A stretch of 64,000 nucleotides of DNA from Parelaphostrongylus tenuis. Its lineage: Eukaryota; Nematoda; Chromadorea; Rhabditida; Metastrongylidae. The stretch is from contig JAHQIW010000029.1 of NCBI GenBank assembly GCA_019055375.1, forward strand, positions 186,001 through 250,000. The letters run 5' to 3'. Both the position numbers and the translations under genes were made by a program. The notes beneath the pieces were generated by a model that was not told the DNA's origin, ran no database searches, and saw nothing but the letters and a program-made list of their open reading frames with translations. This document shows, in pieces, positions 56,123 to 63,321 of the stretch (position 1 is its first letter; the number at the start of each line of letters is the position of its first letter).

Positions 56123-58062
56123 ATATGCGTTCTATACCTATATATCACATATATATATATATATATAATCCTTGCGTGTGGACCATTGGTTAGAGATGCC
56201 TTGCTACAGGCACAGGATATTGGTTAGCTCCCTCTTCCAAGGCTCACAAGGCCCTCCATCGCTCCAAGTTTGGCATAATGGTACTAGACTTGTCTGAGAT
56301 GACAGTGCCACTGAATTTCATATACTGGCAGGCCGCCGAGAGTTCATATGAAGTTTGAAGATCCATTCGATCACTTGCGTGGCAACATCTCTGAGGACTG
56401 ATAAGTGCCTAGAGCTTTAGGCTAACTTCGGACAAATGTATAGCTATCGACTGGAAGTGGTTAGTGATGTAGACCATCGGGAAGCGAAGTGATGGACTTC
56501 TCCCAAAAGCTCTCCCGCATCAGTGGGAATGCTTTACTTTGGCTATTTCCAAAACTGAATAATTCTTATAATGAATTCTGAATTTTTCGCGACATCCATA
56601 GAGGAGGAATGTTCAAGGAACTGTCAAAGCAGTAGCAAAATGTTCCAAAACTTTTGGAACGATGAGTATGAGGAAACGAATTGACTGGAAATAATGCTGA
56701 GAGTCACATAGCAGATATGATGATCGGTCATGTAATCAGTCTATATACAGTATATACGGATTTTATATATACACATTTATGCCGCTAAATTTCAAATATT
56801 CAAGAGAATATCTCTACACTATTTATGAACATCCATACATACATATATATATATATATATATTGTATATATATGATATTTAGCACGATATATACATATTT
56901 ATTTATTTATACAAATTTTTTGCATGTATATATATAAATGCATGTATTTTAAATACCTGTGTTGTCAAAGGCGAATAACTAGATGCCACAGAGAATGGAA
57001 AATCAAACACTCCAAAAATAATCTTTTACAACAAAAGTTCTAATTTTCGAAAGTGAAACGAGTACAAACCTCTGCTAAATTCTGTCGCAATCGCTGGCTG
57101 GCGCGAGTCGAGTCGCTCGAGTGGGGTCGTATCGGGTGAATTCCTCCGATATGGTGGCAATCTCGAATGAGAAGTTCACTCGAGAGCACCCCTTTTATAA
57201 AGGGAATTATAAGGGGAGGGTGTAGTAGTCGAGCAACCACTGACGTTCGATGAAGAACGACAGCGTCCCGAGGACGCGCTTGAGACGAGCGCGATATTCT
57301 CTTTGGAGCACGGGTTCTTTCAGAGGCAGCCGTCTGATTAGAGCGCGGTTTCCTTCGCCTTATTGATTTTTGGTTGACATACTGGTTTGCAGAATTGGGG
57401 ATATAATGTAGTCCGAAGAAGTGAAAAGGCATGAAAATGAAAGGTCCCAATAATCTGGAATGTCATACTTTTTGTTTCGAGTGCTTTCAAGACCTCGCCT
57501 AAAACTACGTTCTACCAGCCACAAGCAATAGGTGGTACAACACTGGCCGTTGTGTAACCTTTTCGACTTGACGATTATCCCTGCCCTAACGTGTGCAGCA
57601 GAAACCTGGTCGTTACACAAGTAGGATGAAATCACTTGGCGTCATCGAACGCGCAGTGAAAGGTCGATGCTAGAGGTATCCCGCATCTCGTTAATGAGAG
57701 AAAGGATCAGACGTTCCGACCCACGTCATCGATCGAAGATCAGAGACGCCGTTCCACACGCCAAGATATCGAAAACAAGGTGGGCCGGGCACGCGAAGCG
57801 CTTTAACGACAACCGATGGACGAGGGCGTTTACCGACTGGATTCCTCGTGACATCAAGCGCTCTACAGGAAGACCATCGACTCGTTGCTCCAATTTTTTC
57901 ATGAAAGGTATAGAGGAAAAATATGATGCTTAGCGAATCCCTAGAGCGAGAAGGACCCACTGGGCTACTCTTGCACGTGATAGGGGAAAGTAAAGGCCTT
58001 GCTGGTACCCACTAGAGTCACTCGACGATCAACCGGATGGCAGGTGATACCGGTCATATATA

Positions 58063-58101
<39 letters not shown>

Positions 58102-61100
58102 ATTTCATTACATCCTCTCCATCACATTTACAGTGTGGATCTCAACACTTTTTCCATTCGAAAAACTTTCTCACATCGTTCACACACGAGGTAATCAAAA
58201 CTTTTTGCGCGTGAAATCTATTGCCATTAAAAATAATCGTTTTCCTTTCATGAATGCCGTTTAGTGTTTGTCGAACTGATTGTTCATGGGAGGTGAGGTT
58301 GTTCAATTAGGGCCTGCCACTTGGATCGCTGGAAATGAATTATTCTCAGATCACTTGGCACCACATTTCCGATATACGACGGATAATTGGCTCGGTAGGC
58401 GTGAGCGGTATTGAACAAGCATAACGCTTGTGATGGACAGTACCGCTAGCACTACGTTATTTCCGATCCATTTCGAGAATATATTGAGATGCATATTTAC
58501 ACTAGGAGGATTAAGAATAATTCTTATAATATCTGGTCACCCAGAAAAATAATTCGCGCAGTACACAGACATACTGAAAGGAGTTTGAAGTAGAAGTCAC
58601 CATGCTCGCATAGGATCATATAGCCCCAGTGCCTTTGGCGGGGCATTTTGTAAAATCTTGATGAATCCGAACATGAACCAAATGGGCGAATGCTTCGTTA
58701 TCACACGTGATATGACGCAATATTCGAGACTTATTTTGATGTGAAAGAGCCACTAACACTCCATGTGGCCTTTGAATGGTTGGTCTCCATTTGAACCCTC
58801 AGTGGTTGCAGCAAAATGCAGTGACCATGTGAAAAGCTTGTTTTGTTCTTGATGGTGATGAAATCGTTTGGTGAGTTTTTCTACTGTGTAAGAGAGGCGC
58901 TTGGCCAGCTAGGATGTAAACAACCGGTTCCTTCCAGGCTCTGAAGAAGAGGAAACTGCTAAAGCGTCAGTTGTTAGCATAAACTGTATATTAGCAGCCT
59001 CGTGGATTGTCTTACAAAGAAGAAATTGCGAGTTATTAGAAAAGCCGAAGCCTATAGATATGGAGGAAAAGAATCAGCGCTCGACGTTGCTCAATCTGCA
59101 GCACGCCCTTCACTGAATTCATAGCCCTGCAGAAGTCACGGATTAAGCGATTGGTCTATACAGTTATGATGGTGACTCGTCGTGCTTTCATATTCTCAAA
59201 CTTGCACTAATCTCCAACGCCGAAAAAGTCAGCGACTTCGAGAGTATGAGATGTAGGTTTTGAAGCCACGACCGAAACAGCATATAAAACTTACAAACCT
59301 CGAACTACTGATTTGAAAACGAAGATAAGGGTTAGCTGAGAAAAAACACGCCGCGCAGCTTGACCACGTCGTGCTACTAGGATCAATGGAACTTACTGGT
59401 TTCACCCTCATTAGGTCTCTAAGTTTCTTAACTTGATTCAAAAATTCAAAAACTTATTCTTCCAAGTAATTAAAAGTATCAGATAACGATTGAAGTTTTC
59501 TCCGTTTGCTCGAATGCAATTCTGTCATCGCTCCAATTACAACTCAATTCCACGCTCTCAAAACTTTGACTATTCTTAAACGCAAACCAACCAGTCAGTC
59601 CTCGACGCAAGTGATTGATGTTTCGAAACTTCTTCTTGCCCAACCAGTGCTCCGATGATTTGACGAGGTGAAAATCGGACGGAGACAGATCTGGCAAAAT
59701 ACGGCGGATGATCCCAGTAATCCCAGCCCAAATCGGTCAACTTCTTCCTTGTTTTCTTGCAACGTGTGGCTCTGCATTGTCTTGAAGCAAAATGACTTGG
59801 CAACGACGGTGACGTAAAATTGCTTGATTGCAGCGGTCCAGTTGCTGACAATATCGCTTGCAACAAATCCCACTGAATTGGCCCACTTTGGTCGCAGAAA
59901 ATGATCAACTTTGGTTTGAGGCTAATCGATTTGGTCTCGGTGATACTGATTTGGACGATGGTGGTTCTTGAAGGAGATCCTTTTCTCATCAACGGTGACA
60001 ATTCTGTTCAAAAAGGAAGAGAGGCAAAGACGACGAAGATGAGCCTGCGCAATTTGCTTTCTCCTGTTTTTTTTTGAGCTTGTGTGAGATCGTACGGAAT
60101 CCAATTGCCTTTGCGCGATTTCTTTCCTGCATCTTTCAAGATCTTCCGGATCTGTTCGTCTGAACACTGGAAATCATTGGCTAAATCAGCGGTTTACAAA
60201 GTCGGATCTTCTTCAGTCGCTTCATTGATTGCTTTCCGATCAATTTTACGCGGTCTTCCGGATCTTGGTTGATCGGCGGTCAAATCAGTAGCTTCACTGC
60301 AAAACTTTGCAAACCATCCATACGCTGTAGTTCTATCCACAACTTGGCGCTCCTTCTGCACAATTGATGTTGTCAAATGCATTTTGAAAATTGTGCCTCA
60401 ATTGAAGCTCTAAAACAGTAAGTTGCGAATGACTTCAGGTGATGATTCATTGTTGGACAAGTATGTGCAAAAATGTACCAAACGACGTGAAAAAAATTCT
60501 GCAGAAAAAAGTCAAATAAATTGTTTTTGTGAGAAAATTTTTTTTTTGGACCAAGTTCGCAAAAATAGTTGGAGACCTTATAGATGATTGAGAGAATGAT
60601 ATATTGGAGTAAAGTGGAGTATTTAGACCTATCTGAGCTTTTGCAAGCATCCAATAATCTTTAAACTGAATAAAATTACGAAGGCAATGTGATTTGGCCT
60701 TTTTTTACATTTTTATCAAACGAGAACATGTTTGAAGCACATAAAAAACTTAGACAAAAAGATTAGAGTTTAATTTTACAAAGTAAAATTGTTAAGTTTA
60801 AAGTCTCAGATTTATTGCTACCACCAATCAATTAAAGGGATGTGTTTGGAGCAGTGGTGGTGCTGACGCCGTTCATCACTAGCATGGCGTTGGTTTGATC
60901 CCACAGCGTGCCTTTTCTCACGCCAGGTCAGGACATTGGTGCAACAACTGTATGGAAACAGACTCAGTCCACGTAGAGTGGTCCAAGCGCGAATAACTGA
61001 GGATTCCAAGGACAGTGATAACGAGAGGAGAATCCTCGAGCAATAGCCGATTTTATGTACAAGCATGAAAACTGCCGTGAATGAATAAAACATCCTCAAA

Positions 61101-63301
61101 CACTTACGTTTTCATCCTTTTTTCGTTTTCATGTTCCAGTAAGTAGAATAACCACGCGCCGAAAACCGCGTAGCCTATCAAAAAAATAAGCGAAGCTACA
61201 TATCGACAATTATAGCGGTCATAGTAGTATTTTACCTGAAATCATTGAGTACGGTAACTTCATTGGTCACAAAGGAAATGAATAGAAAGTGAAATCTTAT
61301 TATTCTGTAAAGTTAGATCTTCAGAAGGCTTAAAATTACTGTGGCCTCATCATTAGTAAAGAGAAGTCAAGTCGTTGCCATAAAGGTTCCTAGATCTTGA
61401 TTCCTCAAAAGCCATTGTGCCTTCTTATAAGTGGCTGACTTGAAGCGCCATCATATGTTGAAGTTACTTATGAGTGTTGACTTTTGATGCACAAGCGATA
61501 CTGAGGTGGTTTACCAACTACCAAACTTACCGAGTTTGACAAGGAAAAAACTTTCGTTTGAAAGCTTAATCCAACTGAAAATAAAGTAAAATTATACGTC
61601 TCATCAGCCGCACAGCGCGGAGAGATACCAGTAGTTGCAACCCTAACCAAAATAAGCAATACCAGAGGGCCAATATCGTAGTGATGATTAAGATCCGTAA
61701 AGGGTTTGATAAGTGAGCACTGTGAATCTGAAAGTGTTAGTGGGCAAGTAAACAAAGTACTTCAAATATTCACTGGTAACTCTTGAAGCGATTGATTCCA
61801 TACCATTCTGTATTAGACTCCCTCGAAACATCCCCGTCGCCATGTTTCTTTGTTATTAGTGCGATTTGCTAGAAATGTTAATACTCGATATCAACGTTAT
61901 CGTACTCTGCATAGCTTTAGTGGTTTTTTGACATATGGAAGGACAAACTTTTTGAGGTTCGACTAGTTAAAATCGTGAAGAATTGGATCATGTGAGTTAT
62001 ACGATTTCCTCAAATGAGTTTTCACATCTGAGTAAAGGTGATTCAAGAGTGAAGTAGGTAACAGATCTTGTGTTAGAGACACTTGATGCCTCACCCAGGA
62101 GGAATCGCTTTGATATCACAGTGGATAGTGTGTGACAATAAATTAGTAGATCACAAGGTCAACTGGACACCACACCACCTCATCGGTGAGTAGTTTGAGC
62201 GAAGTCACAGTGTAGGATTTATCAGGAAGCGGACAGAGAAGGCGGTGGTGTTGAAGTAAAGGCACATAGACAACGAAGGTATGCAATACGATAAGTGCCA
62301 TAAAGGACCTCATAAAAGGTTCAAAACATTTTACGAGATGATACTGTTTAGAGCGAGGTCTCAAAAAGCTCGAAACCAAAGGTATGAAATTACCATCTTG
62401 AAAAGCGCTACAAAACATCTTGGTATGCTATGTATGTGATGACAAGGTGCACTTGATATAGAAATAATAAGCTTATTTCGTACAAAGTGGTACAATAGAG
62501 ATCGTATCCGTGGCTACCGTTTCGGCAGTCTTGCCTTCCTCAGAGCGTGACCTGAAAGAGTCAAGCTCTGAGGAAGATGATGAGTGGCGCGTGTGAGACA
62601 CAATTTTATTTTAATGCCACAGTTTTGTAAAAAGGCTTCATTGAAAGATAGGAAAATTTCAAATTATCCTAGACTTGAGTCTATCGATGATTGATATTAT
62701 TCTTGTTAAAAGTCACTGTCCAGTAGAAGAAGTCCTCCTAGACCGGTAACAAAAAAAAACTACCCACCTATATGTTTACAGCTAAGACCTCCCGATGGCA
62801 AAGGAATTGAGAAACTTTTAACATTAGAACAGATAATTGGGACTTCCTCTTGTATAAAACAAAGACTCATTATGAGCTTTTGAGTCACATGTTTCAAAAC
62901 CGTTCTATAGATGAAGTTGAGATCATGAAGCTATACTGATTTCTAGAGATGACTAACAACACATGAGAGTAGGATATAATCTGCTTTCTTTATCCTATAT
63001 TTTCTTATGAGCAAAAAGACAGCTGTTAGAAAGTTTCATAGAGTTTTCATGAATAAAACATGTATCCGCTGCTCGAATGCTAAATGACAATAAAAAATTG
63101 AACAATTTTGAAACAATCGGCTTCAAACTCCACATATTTTCGCACATATTTTCATTTTCGATAAGAAATGAAGAAGCGAGAGCATTTTACGAGGAAATGT
63201 TGTTATAGATTTCCCGTTACCTTTGTCAACCACCTTGATAGCGACCTACGAGCTGATTGATTCTCTTCATTTGTGCCGTCTAACTTTTTTGCTTCAATCA
63301 T
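40096..63301 (-). CDS. TWK-type two-pore-domain (K2P) potassium channel, 12 exons, 485 aa
   Basis: Exons, 5' to 3': 63301-63221, 61235-61108, 55083-54985, 54913-54801, 54689-54624, 51749-51605, 51377-51279, 45924-45782, 45452-45310, 42543-42397, 41599-41490, 40279-40096. They total 1458 bases and every junction agrees in phase. The product would be a plasma-membrane leak K+ channel working as a dimer. M1 is at residues 38-61 (YVASLIFLIGYAVFGAWLF), with a cap carrying an NKT glycosylation site (N81). Pore 1 is TTIGYGN (138-144) and M2 is 155-173. M3 is 246-268, pore 2 is STIGLGD (287-293) and M4 is 301-322. A cytosolic C-tail follows. Intron 3 is GC-AG and intron 4 has an AT donor. Exons 11-12 rest on phase and splice sites rather than family motifs. 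Introns hold mariner, RTE, Penelope, SINE and MITE copies. Confidence 0.93.
40741..41066 (-). repeat. SINE-A copy with duplicated 3' end
   Basis: Reverse strand begins GTGTGACACAGTGCTTAGAG and runs through the SINE-A body. Its last 45 bases are present twice in perfect tandem (40741-40785 and 40786-40830). In K2P intron 11. Confidence 0.7.
41490..41599 (-). CDS. K2P exon 11 (C-tail)
   Basis: Acceptor TGTCTATCAG, donor GTCAGA. Encodes FIRESNDTVMLRILQSMACE and then STSPAAEKKLWS. Chosen over an open frame on the opposite strand because phases agree with both neighbours. Confidence 0.6.
42397..42543 (-). CDS. K2P exon 10 (C-tail)
   Basis: Acceptor GTTAGTTATAG, donor GTGGAT. Encodes EEYKRSMELGEQLDREEIRK and then DEPFLMKYFAMELVSDDKMK, typical of the TWK post-M4 region, in phase 0 with exon 9. 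The frame stays open past the donor, so the exon end is slightly uncertain. Confidence 0.85.
42635..42893 (-). repeat. SINE-A copy, diverged
   Basis: Reverse strand GCGCATGGGCACAGTGGTTAGAG, then AATTCCGTGTCCCAAGC and an end near GATCGACGCCGCAAATTTAA. Adjacent to K2P exon 10. Confidence 0.6.
43070..43888 (-). mobile_element. Penelope-like element (copy 3), left arm of palindrome
   Basis: Reverse frame 43870-43412 encodes KRAALEQSVGIIEIPPNTLK, CRICPNGRDGDCMSVGTVYL, and the GIY-YIG start YLISCKAVSDKYIGETVRP with ARIEEHLADRCLNR. The 3' end carries a hammerhead-like motif. 5'-truncated at the junction with copy 4. Confidence 0.85.
43083..43132 (-). other. Hammerhead-like motif 3
   Basis: CCAGGCTCTGAGGAAGGC, GAACT, GCC, AAAACCTCAGCTG. 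CUGAGGA fits CUGANGA; the GAAA block is changed to AAAA. Confidence 0.4.
43889..44850 (+). mobile_element. Penelope-like element (copy 4), right arm of palindrome
   Basis: Forward frame 43922-44512 encodes KAGLEQSVAIIEIPPITLER, CKICPDGRDGDCMSISTVYL, ISCKACSDKDICETVRPLYA and RIEDHPADKRLNRRNTALGT. IC replaces YI at the second GIY-YIG position. 3' tail with hammerhead-like motif 4. Confidence 0.85.
44778..44817 (+). other. Hammerhead-like motif 4
   Basis: GGCTCTGAAGAAGGCGAACT, then GTCGAAACCTCAGCTG. The stem keeps pairing through a G-T wobble. Confidence 0.5.
45310..45452 (-). CDS. K2P exon 9 (filter 2 and M4)
   Basis: Acceptor TTTTATAG, donor GTCAGT. Encodes DVVPDHPHMLILMFWLVIAG and the rest of M4, then IKIEEWIYNFMKKMQ. 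Confidence 0.95.
45782..45924 (-). CDS. K2P exon 8 (M3 and pore 2)
   Basis: Acceptor TTTCTTTAG. Encodes TIPVWLALLICLSWICICAG, then WEKKWTFFTSLYFFFISLST and IGL, with the last Gly split by the intron. Donor GTATAA. Confidence 0.95.
46027..46153. repeat. MITE with GTCGACTGTTTTT ends
   Basis: Left TATAGTCGACTGTTTTTAAA, right (reversed) AATAGTCAACCGTTTTTGAA, each with an internal ACCTCGCTA. About 125 bp. Confidence 0.75.
46690..47250 (+). pseudogene. Mariner transposase relic
   Basis: Fragments in order across frame changes: KRYKRFKSGV (end of the DNA-binding domain), SSKKIMTCVWWKFKGVLHFK, KYPTLIRLKRALFQQ, DNAKRRTAEKTKKKYHELE, and APSD followed by HFLHRRQFRTFD. Catalytic-block order is that of mariner. 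The middle is deleted and stops are frequent. Confidence 0.65.
47260..48825. other. K2P intron 7 segment, unassigned
   Basis: Open frames of 70-98 codons on both strands (for example 47383-47670 +, 48630-48409 -), but none with splice support or recognisable motifs. Confidence 0.4.
48830..49160 (+). pseudogene. Mariner N-terminal relic
   Basis: IRLLLMHEWR then a stop, GKNASEE, TVAETAAKKWFAKSKAEENS and LEDRSHSGPL: the two helix-turn-helix motifs of a mariner transposase. It is related to the mini-mariner copies at 9.6 and 12.9 kb (IRLLMMHKW, ISLLMMHEL). Confidence 0.65.
49514..49728. repeat. MITE with GTCGACTGTTTTT ends
   Basis: CAGTCGACTGTTTTTATAGA at left, and TCGACTGTTTTCTAACCTCG read in reverse at right. 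Same family as 46027-46153, longer interior. Confidence 0.65.
50203..50450. repeat. MITE of the TTTTGAGCC family
   Basis: Left GATTACATAAAATGTTTTGAG with CCTTTTTTAAGGTCTGGTAGG. Right, reversed, GATAATCACATAACATG and GGTCTGGTAAGGC. Related to 708-1133. Confidence 0.65.
50781..50885 (+). repeat. SINE-B-like copy
   Basis: ACGGTAGTGCAAATGGTTAG and CACGCAC, B-box-like GATTTGATTCCC, then ACTGCATATCACTAATC, the same tail as at 7.85 kb. Confidence 0.5.
51279..51377 (-). CDS. K2P exon 7 (M2-M3 loop)
   Basis: Acceptor CATTTTCTTAG, donor GTCAGT. Encodes PFGSNMALSPEIMEAVTYPM and then KRKILEVPGLGS. Confidence 0.85.
51605..51749 (-). CDS. K2P exon 6 (M2 end and loop)
   Basis: Acceptor AGCAATTTTAG. Encodes IPLVLAILARFGRFLEQTIA and then RAWIRHRENIKKAQRETRRR. 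Donor GTGAGT. It is separated from exon 5 by 2.9 kb, mostly an RTE insertion. Confidence 0.95.
52023..53249 (-). pseudogene. RTE reverse transcriptase, RT core and C-terminus (408 codons)
   Basis: Longest open frame in the window. Contains DLKKAFDSVETEAVIEALDN, GVRRGVRQGDTISSKLF, the catalytic FADD, and thumb-region motifs. The ATG used is internal; the real ORF continues upstream in another frame. Confidence 0.9.
53252..53930 (-). pseudogene. RTE linker and RT fingers
   Basis: SPQTLELIRQRGIARAAGNR, VVPPVLPSEIRHAISSVKNR, PGPDRIRPEHLKNLPPVLIN, then a TAA where copy A has CAA (PIQWKT), then LFKKGDLHDIGNYRPICLLS and EQAGFRKD. The frame must change by one base to join the 408-codon part. Confidence 0.85.
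54020..54456 (-). pseudogene. RTE APE endonuclease, C-terminal half
   Basis: VIVGDFNAKIGPRRTSEERH, GTHGLEWNEQGERLSEFIMT, then QRWTWESPNGEYHNEIDHII and YTGSDHRLLRATF. The N-terminal half is missing. A frameshift near 54030 breaks the link to the linker region. Confidence 0.85.
54624..54689 (-). CDS. K2P exon 5 (filter 1 and start of M2)
   Basis: Acceptor AAGGTTTTAG. Encodes YGNIFPRTVAGRALSVAYAI and on, one of the most conserved TWK stretches. Donor GTATTG. Confidence 0.95.
54801..54913 (-). CDS. K2P exon 4 (cap and pore helix 1)
   Basis: Acceptor GTCTTCTTCTTAAG. Encodes YILLWYENELQSVKLPDALQ and then WDMWGALFYVGTILTTI, up to the first base of the filter Gly codon. The next bases are ATGAGT, not GTGAGT. 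Confidence 0.93.
54985..55083 (-). CDS. K2P exon 3 (cap)
   Basis: Acceptor TACCTTTCAG. Encodes EEAFYLQRLRNKTAQKIVGD and then FFKERSHRFAEV. Ends at AG followed by GCAAGT, a consensus GC-type donor. Using it, rather than the later GTGCCT, keeps phase with exon 4. Confidence 0.85.
55163..55470 (+). repeat. SINE-A copy
   Basis: CACATGTGGCCCAGTGGTCAC (A box), GCGATCTCGCGCTCATGGC, body, and GAGAGCTTTATCCTTTATC end. Full length, in K2P intron 2 close to exon 3. Confidence 0.8.
55757..55789. repeat. (TA)n microsatellite
   Basis: Uninterrupted AT dinucleotides next to the 3' end of a SINE-A copy. Confidence 0.9.
55786..56093 (-). repeat. SINE-A copy
   Basis: Reverse strand: GCGCATGTGACGCAGTGGTTAG, GAGGTCAATGGTTCGATCTCG, body, and two tandem TTTATCC units. 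It is flanked on both sides by (TA)n, so it may have inserted into a TA microsatellite. Confidence 0.85.
56172..56432 (+). repeat. SINE-A-like copy, diverged
   Basis: GTGTGGACCATTGGTTAGAG, then CCATCGCTCCAAGTTTGG, ATGGTACTAGACTTGTCTGA and AGTGCCTAGAGCTTTAGG. Confidence 0.6.
56435..57550. other. K2P intron 2 segment, unassigned
   Basis: Holds several AT runs (about 56841-56862). A frame at 57450-57040 (-) is open but contains nothing recognisable. Confidence 0.4.
57556..58050 (+). mobile_element. RTE fragment (copy C), 3' end
   Basis: C-terminal block only: FDLTIIPALTCAAETW, MRERIRRSDPRHRSKIRDAV, RWAGHAKRFNDNRWTRAFTD and WYPL-like end (CWYPLESLDDQPDG), followed by GGCAGGTGA and a (TA)n tract. 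5'-truncated and frameshifted. Confidence 0.85.
58056..58096. repeat. (TA)n microsatellite
   Basis: AT dinucleotide run directly 3' of the RTE fragment. Confidence 0.9.
58600..58990 (+). repeat. Penelope 3' remnant with hammerhead-like motif 6
   Basis: NQMGECFVITRDMTQYSRL is the end of the GIY-YIG region, followed by the untranslated tail and GGCTCTGAAGAAGAGGAAAC with GCGTCAGTTG. The motif is eroded (TAAA for GAAA). Confidence 0.6.
59411..60592 (-). mobile_element. Mariner element, near full length
   Basis: Inverted ends TTAGGTCTCTAAGTTTCTTAA at left and TAAGGTCTCCAACTATTTTTG read in reverse at right. Reverse-strand transposase in pieces: WFAKFCSEATDLTADQPRSG and RPRKID (HTH and linker), VTVDEKRISF, LLQDNAEPHVARK and LSPSDFHLVKSSEHWLGKKK. 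The three catalytic Asp positions (DE, QDN, PSD) survive, but at least four frameshifts make it inactive. In K2P intron 2. Confidence 0.85.
60847..60910 (+). repeat. tRNA-like SINE head
   Basis: GTTTGGAGCAGTGGTGGTGC and TGGTTTGATCCCAC resemble A and B boxes. Confidence 0.35.
61108..61235 (-). CDS. K2P exon 2 (M1)
   Basis: Acceptor GATTTCAG, donor GTAAGT. Encodes VKYYYDRYNCRY and the first membrane helix, ending with the LLEHENEKRMK start of the cap. Confidence 0.9.
61250..63210. other. K2P intron 1
   Basis: About 2 kb without recognisable exon. Contains the Penelope tail at 62512 and a MITE arm at 62285-62345 (CCTCATAAAAGGTTCAAAAC, related to 708-1133). Confidence 0.5.
62512..62560 (-). other. 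Hammerhead-like motif 7 (Penelope tail remnant)
   Basis: Reverse strand GCTCTGAGGAAGGCAAGACT and GCCGAAACGGTAGCC. The stem extends to GGCA/TGCC; GAAAC is intact. Confidence 0.5.
63221..63301 (-). CDS. K2P exon 1 (start)
   Basis: ATG directly follows GAATTTTTTCAG. Encodes MIEAKKLDGTNEENQSARRS and then LSRWLTK, ending in phase 0 at GTAACG. The cytosolic N-terminus is short, as usual for TWK channels. Confidence 0.75.
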
Positions 63302-63320
63302 CTGAAAAAATTCAGCGATG
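63302..63320 (-). promoter_or_regulatory. Splice acceptor abutting the K2P start codon (possible SL trans-splice site)
   Basis: The reverse strand reads GCTGAATTTTTTCAG directly against ATG. In nematodes spliced-leader acceptors commonly sit just before the start codon. An ordinary upstream 5' exon is the alternative. Confidence 0.5.
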
Positions 63321-63321
63321 G

